Source of the DNA: Tetracladium setigerum | Taxonomy: Eukaryota > Ascomycota > Leotiomycetes > Helotiales | Reading direction: 5' to 3' | NCBI GenBank assembly: GCA_031472005.1 | Contig: PZJY01000005.1 | Location: 496,001-560,000 of the forward strand | DNA: 64,000 bases | Part shown: piece after piece, positions 43,796-55,686 of the stretch | How positions within the stretch are numbered: position 1 is the first letter of the stretch | Layout: every line of letters begins with the position of its first letter | Translations under genes and position numbers: made by a program | Notes under the pieces: generated by a model | Database searches by the model: none | What the model was told of the DNA's origin: nothing | What the model saw: the letters and a program-made list of their open reading frames with translations, nothing else

Positions 43796-44683
43796 TCACG
43801 CTCTTTTCGCATAATACCCAACAATATGCGGAATTGTTGACCACTCATCAACCCTCTCCAATTGCACATTTGCCCAACCGCCATCTGCTTCTGCCGCTTT
43901 CATCAAAAGGGCGGTAGTATCCCTCCTAAGGCAACACCCACCCAGGAAAAACGACCAGCCCAGCGCCATATAAAGATACTGTAAGAACCATCCGACAACG
44001 TTGCATCCTCCTTTTCCATTATTCACAACATGTTCACAGACAACCAATCTCCCACCCGGCTTCAAGCACTTGTACAGCAAATCTACCGTCTCCTGCACCT
44101 GTGGCACGCCACAGAGCACACGAATACAGACAATCTCATCAAACACCCCATTCTCCAAAGTTTTCTTCTCATCAAGCAACCCTTCCTTCGCCAACCCTGG
44201 AATTAACGAGTCCGGTTCAGCACCACATGCGAGAATCTTGTACTTCCCACCCAGCCCAGCCTTCTCTGCCCGCTCAGCCAGCTCAGCATGCATGCCAACA
44301 CCTGGCTCTGCACCATAAACCATAGTAATATTCTCTGGGTGCCGGAATCGGAACAATTGATGGCCTCCCCCGGGCCCTACATCGAGGATAACGCCGCGAG
44401 AGCTCGCGAGGAGCGTGTTAGCGTTGAAAGCCGGGGGCATTTCTTTAGCGAAGGTAGGCCCAATGGCAAGCCATAGTTTAGCAAAAGCGCTGTCGCGATA
44501 CCTTCTAAAGTCTGTCAGGAGGAGCTGCGGCTCGCTAACAGCTGTTAGGAGAAAATCTAGAATTGCACCGTGTCAGTATTGTCTTTCAGAGATCTTAAGG
44601 GCTTGTTTACATGCAAGACTTGCGAGTATAAGAAGCCCAGGAAGGACATAGTTCTTGATGCGCTCAAAGATGGTCGGCGCCAT
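43796..44683 (-). CDS. membrane-anchored SAM methyltransferase (METTL7-like)
   Basis: Exons 44683-44611 and 44556-43796 (intron GTAAAC..TTCTAG with branch ACTGAC) encode 277 residues. The intron removes a TGA. The first 30 residues contain a hydrophobic helix (NYVLPGLLILASLAYFLLT), a likely membrane anchor. The class I methyltransferase core has motif I VILDVGPGGGHQL, FDEIVCIRVLCGV (motif IV region) and CLKPGGRLVVCEHV (motif V/post). The arrangement resembles METTL7/TMT1-type thiol or small-molecule methyltransferases on ER or lipid-droplet membranes. The real substrate is unknown. Confidence 0.85.
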
Positions 44684-46873
44684 AGTGTTAGGAATCAACC
44701 AAGAGTTGACGATTTTCACAAGAGTCTGTTATCTGCCCTCGACTTTCTCCATCTTTATAGACGTTCCATCTGACCCCGCACAACCCGCCTCAATGAACTA
44801 GGCTAGGTGTTCAGCTGCCTTTATTCGGCATAGGATAGTGATTGGTACTAAATAAAATGCGGAGAGGAGCTGAAACCCATCAGCCAATCAGCCGAAAATA
44901 TTTCCAGATTGATAGCTTGTGACATTTAGGTAGGAATTCAATTTACAAATGATTCGTTAATGGGTCAAAAAGGTAAAAAGGTTGTGGGAATTCATAATAT
45001 TTAACTTCAGGATTTAAGCACCTGTGATTTGGTGAGAGAATATCTTGCCCACCTCTTCATTACTTAATCAATAGTATTTACTACGAACGTGATCACGAGT
45101 CACGTGGAAGTCTGAGGTCGAGGGTGATTGGCGCCTGAGCAGGAGCGGCACTTACTAATTGAATACGATGCACAAGAAGGAGAAAATTGATCCATAATCC
45201 CCTCATATTGAATTTGTTCCTTTCTAACGGCCCTCTAGACGCGAATTGAAACCGAGAAGTCATTTATTGCGAGACTATTGTTGGCATGAAGGGCGGAGGC
45301 AACCTCCCCAGTCAAAGCCAAGCTTGTACCGCATGACAATCGTGCAACTTAGACCCGGTTTGGAATTTACCCTCAAGTCGTACAATCTGTGGACAGGAGG
45401 CCTGAACTAGTCAGTTGTAGGATGTGCTCAGCATGAATTGATCTCTTGAATTAAATGTCTCGTCCTTGTTCGCTACCTTTACTCGGCTGACTGTGATTCA
45501 GCGTCAGACAGAACTCAAATGACCGCCGTCGCAAGAGAGACTCTGACAATATTCTTGCGGTAGAAAAAGCAGCAGACCGACCTCGATGGACGCAGACTTA
45601 CCTTTTCTCAACTCATTGTAAATAATCGAGGGGCAGCGACTGAATCAATCCCCAATTCCAAGTCGATTCTGAAATTCTGTTCCGATGTTTTCCAATGTCC
45701 AGAGAGTTCCTGACAGTTCTTGATTTAGACCCCAAAAAGGCTTGAATGTAAGTATATGAAATTTATCCCAGTATTCGAGACCCTTTCTTCCAGGACTAAT
45801 TTGGAACTAGAGGCTCAAGATTGAGAGTTTGCTAAGTTGCGAAGTTTCTACCATTCCGTTGGATGAGGTCTTGGCAAAAGAGAACCGAGAGTGGAAAAAT
45901 ACCATACCTATCGCGAACTTATGAAGGGAACACATACAATCTCAGGACTTCAAAATCTGTTTGACTTCGTCTAAGCTGTAACTTGGGGGATCGGGGCTCT
46001 ACCGAAGGTTTTCTATACATTAAAGCACAACCACGTGACAAATTACCTCGAGCAGTTGGATATCAACAAGATTGTAAAAAATCCCAAACTACAACATGAG
46101 AAGATAATACGGTTGAGTTTCGAGTCTTGTTTAGGTTGCGGGATCCAGATATAGAGAAAAATCTTGGTAAGGCAACTCGGGCAAATCTGATCAGACTAAA
46201 AAGAGTTGCGAGGTCATGCAGAACAACAGTTGACAAAGAGTCATTTTGCAGTGAGGTTATGTGTACGCCAAAATGGTTGTTCACTTACATGAAAGTAATT
46301 TCCACATTTTCGTCAGATAATTTGATTTGCCAACTTCGAATGAGGGGTTCAAAAACGGGCTGGAGTCAAGGCTGGGAAAATCGTGTGCAACAAATCAAAA
46401 AGAAGATGAGACCTCCCTTTTACATGGGTACGTGGTTATACCCGACCAGCGCTCCGCAAAGAGCCGGACGAGCGCCCATGTTGGACTACAGACCTGAAGC
46501 TGTCCAACCAATCCGTCGTCGTGGTTCTGATCGTTCGACCGCCCCACTTTTCCCCGGAATCGAGAACAAATAAAGTGGGGTAATCCCACCCACCCCCACC
46601 CAGCTCTTGACATGTAAAGTGAGTATGAGGCACCACGGTTGCGATGAAGAAGGAGGAATCTCCAGCGAAATTACCAAGTCGAAGTTTTCTGCCTTGTTTG
46701 AATTCAAGAAATGTGAATATAAGATGCATCCATTGCCCCCAGCCTTCTGTGTCTGCATCTCACCTACACATTTCCAAAACCTCCTGCCCAGGACCCCCAC
46801 ACTGTCACGTGGCCAGCCTAACCAGTATACCGAGTTACTTTTGTTTACTTTGGTACTTTCACTCCTTCTCAAC
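44684..46873. other. 2.2 kb intergenic, no supported gene
   Basis: Several open frames of 70-150 codons exist between 46060 and 46870 on both strands, but they overlap each other and carry no motif. A CA-rich leader before 46874 is plausible promoter/5' UTR. Confidence 0.4.
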
Positions 46874-47341
46874 ATGGCTTCTACTCCAGTCTCAAATTGC
46901 GCAACGTACGCTGGATCTCAGCACAGGTTAGTTTATAGTTCTTCACAGCATTCTTCTTCTCACAACAAGTTTTCGAATTTCGAACTTTTACCTACTGAGA
47001 CATCCACAATACTGACCACACTTATCATTTCCAGCGACAAAACACTACGTGACCACGAGCCCAATAGCCAGAAAATCACAACCGGATTTTCCGATGTAGT
47101 GTTGGACAACTCTCCCGAAGCTGCCGAAGTTTTCAGCACGGCGCTGAAGATTGTTGACACAAACCAACACCTCAAAAGTTCTCTCGACACCTTCCTTCTT
47201 GACCCTTCAAACATGCATCCACTATATCAGAATCACTCCATAGAAAGGAGTGTCGAAGTATCCATTGACAGGATGAAAGCCATTCTTCAAACATTCAGTG
47301 TCACTTTTTCCAGCGCACACGATCACCAGAGCCAAAAGTAG
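46874..47341 (+). CDS. small Ser/Thr-start protein, local family member 1
   Basis: ATG 46874 gives MASTPVSNCATYAGSQH. A 108 bp intron (46927-47034, GTTAGT..TTCCAG, branch ACTGAC) is likely but its length is divisible by three, so retention would keep the frame (119 versus 155 residues). The second exon encodes a helical region with HLKSSLDTFLLDPSNMHPLY and ERSVEVSIDRMKAILQTFSV. The end resembles that of the gene at 51425 (VSVKASIARMAALLKNL). No signal peptide and no known domain. The function is unknown. Confidence 0.5.
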   Translation: MASTPVSNCATYAGSQHRLVYSSSQHSSSHNKFSNFELLPTETSTILTTLIISSDKTLRDHEPNSQKITTGFSDVVLDNSPEAAEVFSTALKIVDTNQHLKSSLDTFLLDPSNMHPLYQNHSIERSVEVSIDRMKAILQTFSVTFSSAHDHQSQK

Positions 47342-50300
47342 CTCATTCCATGCTGGGTATCTTGAAATGAATTTCTGTAGTATGAGGCATTTACGTCCGA
47401 GGCTATGCAGCAGACCTATACTGGCTTTTCCTCATAGGTGGTCACTGAGAATGGGTAATAGGGCTCATTACTCTTCAGATGACTAGAGGGTCGGTTAAGG
47501 TTACACAAAAAGCGGGGCAACTTTTTTCTAGGGTTCAACTGCACAAGTTGGTGCAGTACAACAGGCTGCCTACCTTTTTCTCGTGATGAATTCGCCAAAA
47601 TTTGGAAAGGGGGATCAAAAGTTATTAATAAGTTTTGTATGAATTGAAGGACTCCTAAGTACTGTTTTATTCAACATGTGGAAATCAAATCTTCTGAAGT
47701 GCTTGGTCAAGAACTGCATAAGTATCAACCGCACCATCGTGTAATCAAAGTGTGAAATTGAAGTCTGTTTAATTACCGTTGATCGTTCTGTTGAGGCTGG
47801 TGCATGATTTTTACACGTTGTGGGGTTGATGGGTGTGGCTGAACAGAGCTGAGTATCTCAATTGCTAAGGGCTGACTTGCCAGTTGGATGACTGGATGAT
47901 TAGAGAACCTGGAGATTTCCCGATGATTGACGCAACCTTGCAAGCATGGGATCTGAGCTGTACCCCATCATATGAAGCTCGTTGGTCGCTGGTGCCCAAA
48001 GAGTCCATAGAACGCCTGCCAGCAGCCAAGCACGTTTTCCGGCTGCCGAACACCCATTTCTCTGAGACAGAACAAGGCGAGAATTGTGGATACGCTCTCT
48101 GTCTTGTCTTGTTTGAAACTGTCTCCAGGTCGTGGTTCCTTTCTTTTCACTTCAACTCAAATCACTCATTTGACAGAGGCAGTTTTCCATCGATATCCTT
48201 GCCAAGACTTTTCCGAGCCACCATCCACGATTACCTCTCTCTCCAATACCGGCAGGGATTGGATCTTCGTTATTTCACTGATGTAAAGAGGTCCGATATT
48301 TAAGGTGTCTTCAAGTTCCTGGGCAAAATCACCAAGAAACCTAACTTTGAGTAAGCAACAACGAAGGATCTTTCCAATTAATTCCGCCCCTTTATCAAGA
48401 AAGAAACAATATTCTATGTGGCTTAGAGTAGGACAACTACAAAATAAATATTGAGTATTGAGAAACGCGTGGAATAGGCGAATAATATACATAGAATCGA
48501 CAGTTCTGTATGAAAATCCGGACTATTATTACCGACAAGGATCCAACCATTGTGCTAAGGTTCATATTCCTTCGGTTCGCCGGTCTGGTTTCAGCTCTGG
48601 ATCGACCTTGCTGCCCCACTATCGTGCGGTCAAGGCCGGCATATCAGCGTATCAGCAAACTACCACCCTCTTGGGAACAGCGCTCTGGGATCCGGCCTGG
48701 GTCCTGGGGATTCGTTGCATTATCGCTATCGACTTTTGAGAACAAGACTCCTCGAGACCCTGTGTCGATCGGTCCAACACCAACCCGAGCCAAACAAACT
48801 CGGGGACCTTCCCCAGAACTGGCTGAGACTCCCGTGATGAGGAGGAGAGGCAGAGGGGAAGAGGAGACGACGAGGGGAGAAGGGTAGGGTAAGGAGCCTT
48901 CGTGTCCCACGTTACCGGAGTGGAGTAGACGAGGACTGGTAAGATGCGCTGACCAGTGACAATTGAAATCTTGAAAGCACTTCGGCCGTCCAACTGTTTC
49001 AAGCAACGGGCATGCAGGACCGAACGTTGGGGTTATTAATTAATATATCTCTTAACCTTCTTAACTTTATCGGATCCTTTCCGGTTACTATCGAGACCAA
49101 CGTAGTCTATTCCACTAAAAACCCTTTATATTACACGCTCTAATTTATTATTAATATCACGCAATTTCAAGACAAACTTCTAGGATTCTCTAAAATTACC
49201 CACTATTCTTTACTATTGTTCGGCTATCTTAGCATTACCGTGGTACTATTCACATATTTATTTTACATCCTTTAGATCCACTCTCCTAACAATAGTCACA
49301 TCTCTATATCTAGATCCACATCCATCGTCTCAGGGCTCTCTAGGCGCTGTACGCCTGAGTCCAGTCCCCACGTTCAATGATAGTCAACACCAACACTCAT
49401 TAACACTCTTCTTTGTCTTATCTCCTAAAGCTTATGAGGCTACGATATTGCTGTCGCCTGAAGCAGTGCATCTGCGCAGTTGCATTTCGTCCAACTATCA
49501 TATCACCATCCAATCTCACATAGATGAGCACCTAATTTCGTTCTCCCACGCTCCGGCCACAGCCATTCTTGAGGCCATTCATCCATACATACTCTGCTAC
49601 AGCCATCCTCCACCACATTCATCCTCGACCACAAGTCATCCTCTAGCAGCCCATCGCAAGATGAATTACGCAGTACCACAACCCTCTTCCCACTGAACAA
49701 TGAATTTATAGATAATGTACTGTACTATTCCAGATAGTCGATCACGAATACACCACTTCTCATTAATTCCTGGCGTCATCTGAGCCTTTGAATTGGGAGT
49801 TTTTGTATGTATTTAATTCTGTTCAGCTGTCCTTGACAGTAACAAGATACTTATTGAATACGAGGGGGAAAGTTTGAATGTTACAAGGGGAGCAGACAAA
49901 AGTGGGGCTTCAGTATTTTAACAAGTACTACTATTACAGTATTACTTACTACTGCTGCTGTGGGCGTGAACAGGGTTCCGGACGGGATGGGATGGGGGGA
50001 TCACGGATGGGCATGGGCATGGGCATGGGATGGGATCTCAACATCGGATGGGGAATGGTTGCAGGGCCTGCTTGTTGGGCGACTTGCTATCTTGCTTGGG
50101 CGGTTGCAGTAATCGGTAGGGGGAGGGCTTAAGGGGGTAGGACATTTGTGGAAGTCAATCCCCTTGATTCTGAGTGGTCAACGCTGAGGGCAGGTGAGAA
50201 TTCGAAATGCCGTACCAGACCAGGAACCACACGCCTTCCAGAATCCTCCAGCCTTGCAGTAGCCCCGACCCACATACAATCCAAGTGAGCTGTCAAGTCT

Positions 50301-51424
50301 TCAAATCCCCATTAGGGCGGCAGGACTTCGTGGTATGGTGGCCATGGCGCCTCGTCAAAACCACTGCTCCACACGAGCGAGATCTGACTGGATCAAATCT
50401 GCGTCATGAACAGTGAGTAGTGATTGGACTGTACTGTTATTCTTGTGGCGTGAACATGCGGCTCCCTCCGGGCGTACCTCGATTTCTCAATAATGGAGTC
50501 GAGCTTAATCCGCTCCCACACAACCACCCTCCCCTTCTTTCTTCGCTGCCTACTTCCTCGCTACCCATTGCACGAGTACCTAAGGTATTTTACCGCAGCT
50601 TCGTTCCGGCCCTTCACCAGCATGGTTTTCACCGCCGTTGGGAATCCTTCAAACCAATAAATCAACTCCTGGAATTGTAAAATCCGTCTCACTCCAGGAA
50701 GAAATAAAATACGCTATCGCGGAAAACCATCGAAAAACGTAGAGTTCTTTCTTGTTTGTATGGCTTTCTATGCCACTGCGTCTCCTACCTCAAGTCAGCA
50801 TAATGAAACAGCCATGGTCAAGTCTGTCATCCAGCACGTAATCAGGTGCCTTCACAAAAGTGGACGACATTCCAGCCCACCCACCCCCTATGAAAAGTTC
50901 GCTGATGTTTTGAAGCAATGTTGAGGGTTGCGCATGCATTATGTCCAGCAATGTACTCCGTCAGTAAGCTCGGACTTGGAGATCACTGTCTGCCAAGACA
51001 ACAGGGTCATTATTCTTCTAAGAGGCTACCCACGTCTCTGGACCCGGCGCACATTTCGCAGGGCCAACGCATGGAAGGTGCGAAGTGCGCTAGGCAAGTT
51101 CGAGCGAATGCGGTGTGTAAGTTCTTGCCGCTTTAAATCCCGCGATTGCGTCGACTTGGTTTCTTCCTTCCGGCTCAATGATTCCCTCGTTGCAGCTATG
51201 CTCTTTTGTTTTGGCTATAAGATCAAGCTCGCCCCTCGATCTTTTACCTACCTGCTCATTGATCATCATTCTTGTTCTCCAAATCTTTTCCCAACATCAT
51301 CAAACTTTCAACCAAAATCTGCTGCGTCGAATATTCTGTTTCGTTATACATTCTGTTCCGTCGACTATTCCATCACGTTGCAGATTTCGTATCATACCCA
51401 CCGGACACAACAACTCAATTCAAT
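47342..51424. other. 4 kb mostly non-coding, with remnants
   Basis: No gene is firmly supported. A 130-codon ATG frame at 47899-48303 (MIREPGDFPMIDATLQAWDL start) and another at 48510-48887 have no recognisable family. 49020-49300 is AT-rich with TA-biased sequence, consistent with a RIP-mutated transposon remnant. 50005-50035 has GGGCAT hexamer repeats. A TACTGTAC word is at 49718. Confidence 0.35.
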
Positions 51425-52438
51425 ATGGCTTCTATCACCTCTTCAAACAATACTATCAATAGCCTCAGTACCCCGTACGTGCCGTCTTCTTTGATCATAT
51501 ATCTTTTTGGAGTTATAAATGCTGACCTGTGCGGTGTGTCGACTTCCACGGTCGCATCAATGGGTGCCGCCAGCGAACTGGCCACCGTTATGTACATTTA
51601 CCCTCTACTCATCTCTGTCATATCTTCATACCTCTCTCGGCATTTCTATGCCACAACATCTCCTCAAATAACATACATTCCATTTCTCATTGAACCTCTT
51701 ATATTTAGGGAGTTGAATTCTCCATCCTCGTTGACCAGTGGCACCCTCACCTATCCGAATCCTCCAACCGATGATGCCAACTCTACACCCACTCAGTATG
51801 TCGCCATACCCTATACCTGTCAACGTGCCATTCCTTTCCTTGTAACTCGAGTATTAACCTATCACCACTAGGACAAACATGTTGGCCCATCTGGCAACCA
51901 ACCCTGTCAACAACCCTCCCAACACTTGGTAAGTTTTGCTCACATCAAAAACCTTAACAATAAACCACTTTCAGCGCTAACCCATCCCACCTAGGGCAAC
52001 AACCTCCACAACCTCATCGACTAAAGCCGTCAACGGCTCAACCCATAATGATCCAGTCACCATTTGGTAAGTCCCTTTATTCTCATGGAGCCTGCCCTTC
52101 TCGACTCCGATTTCAATCTGTCAGGTTACCCCATATCTCCATGAAGGACGTCCACATACTAAGTCATTGATCCCAACAGGACGGCATCGAGCGCGACCTC
52201 CCCTCCCTCCTCTTCAAGCAACAAAACTCCTTGCACTTGCCTCATCCATCCCAACGGGTCTCCATACTGCCTTATCAACCTGGACCAACAAGACCACTCT
52301 TCTCTTCATGTCACAGCCTCGCTTGCCAACACGACCAAACACATGCTTCGAACCGAAGATTTGGGTGGAGAAGTAAGTGTTAAAGCGAGTATTGCCAGAA
52401 TGGCAGCGCTTCTCAAAAACCTTGATTGCGGTGTGTGA
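51425..52438 (+). CDS. small Ser/Thr-rich protein, local family member 2
   Basis: Five exons fit: 51425-51474, 51709-51795, 51872-51928, 51995-52066 and 52180-52438, all phases agreeing, 174 residues. MASITSSNNTINSLSTP begins like the 46874 gene. Short exons encode Thr/Ser/Asn-rich segments, three of them ending in a codon split by the same TG|GTAAG-type donor. The last exon has CTCLIHPNGSPYCLINLDQQ, then ASLANTTKHMLRTED and KASIARMAALLKNL. The first intron (234 bp) is long for a fungus, so an extra exon may be missed. No domain known. Confidence 0.5.
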
Positions 52439-54543
52439 GATTGAGAATGATAGGTGTTGATAAGTTTTCCTGGAATGATGAAGGGTACAAGATACCCAAT
52501 GTGAACGTGACGAAGAATATTGGTAAGTCTTTGCTATATTTTACAATATGCGAACAAAAGTTTGCTGACAGGGATGGTAGATTGATAGCCGGGAAGTTCG
52601 ATATTCAGTGGGGAGCCGGAGCCTGGCGCCTCGGGAGGGAGGACTCAACCGTCACTCCGCCAACACAACATCTCAGTTGACAAGCACCACCATCGTTACC
52701 CTCAGCTCATCTGGAGGCGAATCTTTGGCTTCGCTCTGGTATGTTACACGAACGTCATGACTTTTTTCTGCATTTTGCATGGACAACATGACTTCTTCAC
52801 TGTGTTGAAGAACTCTTGGAACTTTGCCAAGCCTCAGCCTCGCTTAGGAGGTAGCGCGGAAGAGGCAATGAAAACACCAACAAAACTTCAGCAGAAAAGG
52901 TGCATACATGCGATGAAGTCGAATGCTTCGTATCTCAAATGATCGCTTGAGACATGGTCTCTGGGGGTTGCCTGAGATAGGTCTCGCTCAGGTGGCAGCT
53001 CGACGGCTGCTCCTCGAATATCGACAGCTCCTCTAGGAACGAGAGCATATGAACAAAACAAGTAGCACGGGGAGATGAAAGGGAAAGAAACAGATTGAAA
53101 ACTAGACAGATGCATTGACTTAAAAGGATACGCAGGAGACCTCAAAATGAGGTGAAGTCGGGCAAGAAAACGCGGAAAAAAAGAGGTGCGAGGCGGTTTC
53201 TTTGGACAATTCGGAAAGATGTATTTCGGAGGATGTAATAGAAAGTTGAGAATTAACCAGACCAATCTCTTTTTTTCGCAAAGCACCAGTCTTCTGCTCC
53301 TATCGAGCTTCACAAACTGACCCCCAAAATATTCCATGCCCGCTAGAATGTGGCGACATGGAATCTAACTCATTCCTGGAACTTCCAGAGGGCAGTTTGC
53401 CAGCTTACTTGCCTCGATCCATAAAATCAACTCAATTCCATCACGCGTGCCCCGATGAAATTTGCGAGCGGTGGAGTGCTCGTTTGAAGCATGGACGGGC
53501 GTGCCGCGGAAAATATTCATACAAAATATTTTGGCATCTTTGCACTTCTCATACGCCATCTATTCTGCTGATATTTTGTTTGAGTGTGCTTTGTTGGTCG
53601 AGCGTTAAAAACTTGCACAACTGCGGGGTAGGAGCCGGAGTCAGAGTGTGGAAAAGAGGCGTCAGTTAGGCTTGGGAGAAGTGACCCTACCAAATGACAG
53701 ATGTCCGCGAGTTTCGGTACATTTTAACGCTCGCGTGGTACAAGTCACCCAACTATCCATCCACATCGGCTCGGAACTTTCGGATTGATTCCGAGCAAGC
53801 CGTACTAGCGGAGTTTTCATTCGAGATACTCCGTAATTTGATCGTTATCGAAAGCAGTGCCAAGCTGAGGCTGCTTGACCCAAGTCGCGGTTAGATGGGG
53901 AAAGAGGCGGTGTCAATCTGGCATTGACGATAAATCCTATCGTTCCGGAGTTATTTTGGGGTCACAACATACGAGGAGAACTCCTCCTCCCCTCCACCCC
54001 CTCAATTGTGCTCCCCGGCTTTTTATCTTCAATCTAGATATCTTCAAAGTAATTGGATATTATTGAAGGTTGATGCCGAACACAAGCACGGTAGTCAGTA
54101 TAAGCTTTCGTAACAGCATGCACTCCCAATCTTCTGCTCCTGCTCATTCACAGGGCGGCCCGTGCGAGAGATGCGCATAATTCATCAATATTATCAATAT
54201 TGACGAACCATGAACGCGAACCAACAACCTCAATAGTCAACGACGGTTCATTGAAATGTTAAGGTATGGTAAGTGTACATGGAAGCCGGGCGAATGAAAT
54301 AATGTGCCTCAGATGCAGAAAGTCCGGTATGTAACGGAACAGATAAATCCATAAAAGGGGAGTAGTCCCACCCTCTTGCTATTGAGTTCTACTCCCAAAC
54401 CATTAACTTCCTCCCAAACTATAACTTCAAACCCAAAGCAAATAATCCAGAGCACTCTCAACTAATTGCTAAACCTTCTTAAGTAAGTGTGATTAATATA
54501 CATCTTCTCAAATTTCATCCAAAGCTCACCACGCGCAGACACA
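52439..54543. other. intergenic with exon-like paralogue traces
   Basis: 52620-52739 contains an open stretch QLTSTTIVTLSSSGGESLAS ending in a TG|GTATGT donor, in the style of the 51425 gene's exons. It could be an alternative 3' part of that gene or a partial copy. The rest has no supported gene. Confidence 0.35.
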
Positions 54544-54932
54544 ATGGCAACTTCCACATCTTCGGCTCGCGCAACAGCCGGTTCTGAGCCTTCCAAGTAA
54601 GCATCGCATACAAATTTCTTTCATCAACCTCCCTTCTCTACTAAAAGACATCTCCACAAGCAACTTCAAACATTTGTATAGCACAATACATTGACACATC
54701 ATGCCTTCCCTCTAGCTCGGCCTCAAGCGTGCCACAACACAGACATACGACAACAACACACTGTATAACAACCTCTCTCAATCAACAAGACTTCTCCGCA
54801 CAATGGGCTGCGACTTGCTTAGCCGATACCTCCGAGAATCGACTCCCGGAGCAAAGATTCACTGGGCAGAACGGCGTTGGGATAATATTCAAAGAGTGGC
54901 AGGGCTTTTGCAAGAGTTCGACAATATCATGA
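54544..54932 (+). CDS. small Ser/Thr-start protein, local family member 3
   Basis: Exon 1 is 54544-54596 (MATSTSSARATAGSEPS) and exon 2 is 54716-54932, with intron GTAAGC..CTCTAG. Exon 2 reads THCITTSLNQQDFSAQWAAT then CLADTSENRLPEQ, which aligns with CLINLDQQDHSSLHVTASLA and NTTKHMLRTED of the 51425 gene. After that point the similarity moves to the -1 frame (RRWDNIQRVAGLLQEF, stop at 54946-54948). A one-base loss near 54840-54880 is therefore suspected. Function unknown. Confidence 0.45.
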
Positions 54933-55053
54933 CGACTCGTGCAGGCTAGGTGGGATGTAAGACTTTACAATGCATGGGAGGGGTAATAAAGGCTATAACG
55001 AGTGAATGACTGAAATGATGGAAATGCAATCGAGGGAAGAAATGTACCGCAGC

Positions 55054-55467
55054 TTATAGAAGTAGATTCAATGGCAAAAAGCTGATCCCATCTCCCTTGC
55101 CCACCGAGGCATAATTGAGAATAATTGGGAAAACAAAAACCGATACAAATGCAAAAACTAGAGCAAGTACTACTAGATACTGTCCCGTACGACGGGACGG
55201 AAGTATTCTTTCTCGTGCTACGACAGCGATGGGGACAATCCTGCTAAGGCCCCACGACTTGCCATTTGGTGTTGTGGCTGAGCTAAAAGTCGGACATTCT
55301 GCAGACTCCTTGTTAAAAAGTGTTGCAGCCGAACTAAAAGTCGCGAAAACTGCAGACCCCTTGTTAAAATGGCGTTTAGAAATTAAAGTCCTGCTAAAAA
55401 AGCCCGTCCTTGAGCGAGCCTTATTAGAAAGACGCTGTAGTTGGCAAAGAGCGCATAACCCTGCCAT
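55054..55467 (-). CDS. small single-TM protein with internal repeat, hypothetical
   Basis: An ATG-started 137-codon frame. Residues 30-70 contain two copies of an FNK.SA..TFSSA-type unit encoded by a 51 bp tandem repeat. Near the C-terminus there is a strong hydrophobic helix (YLVVLALVFAFVSVFVFPII). An equally long frame runs on the plus strand (55115-55498), so the coding strand is not certain. I favour the minus strand because of the membrane helix. No family recognised. Confidence 0.35.
   Translation of the reverse strand: MAGLCALCQLQRLSNKARSRTGFFSRTLISKRHFNKGSAVFATFSSAATLFNKESAECPTFSSATTPNGKSWGLSRIVPIAVVARERILPSRRTGQYLVVLALVFAFVSVFVFPIILNYASVGKGDGISFLPLNLLL
55271..55372 (+). repeat. 51 bp tandem repeat, two copies
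   Basis: Units 55271-55321 and 55322-55372 share CTAAAAGTCG, CTGCAGAC and CCTTGTTAAAA at the same offsets. A more diverged third unit may follow. The unit length is divisible by three. Confidence 0.8.
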
Positions 55468-55686
55468 CGTGCCAAGGAAGGAACCTCCACAGGCTTGATA
55501 GACTTCTACCAGATAAAAAGACGTCTTTGAAACTTACATCAGACAACAAAGATACGAAAAGTGATCTGCAAAAACATTACTATTCAATCATTACGTATGA
55601 TAATACACACGGCCTATAACCTGAACCATGCCATTTCCAAAACTCCATCGCTAAAGACAAATCCACTGAATACAGGTCTTTGAAGC

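Noticed and set aside
46127..46573. 148-codon forward frame with basic residues
   Set aside because: No ATG near the start and no recognisable motif; opposite frames are of similar length.
49985..50040. GGGCAT/GGGATG repeats as telomere-like or CRISPR-like array
   Set aside because: Too short, imperfect hexamers within a G-rich stretch; neither telomere unit nor spaced repeats.
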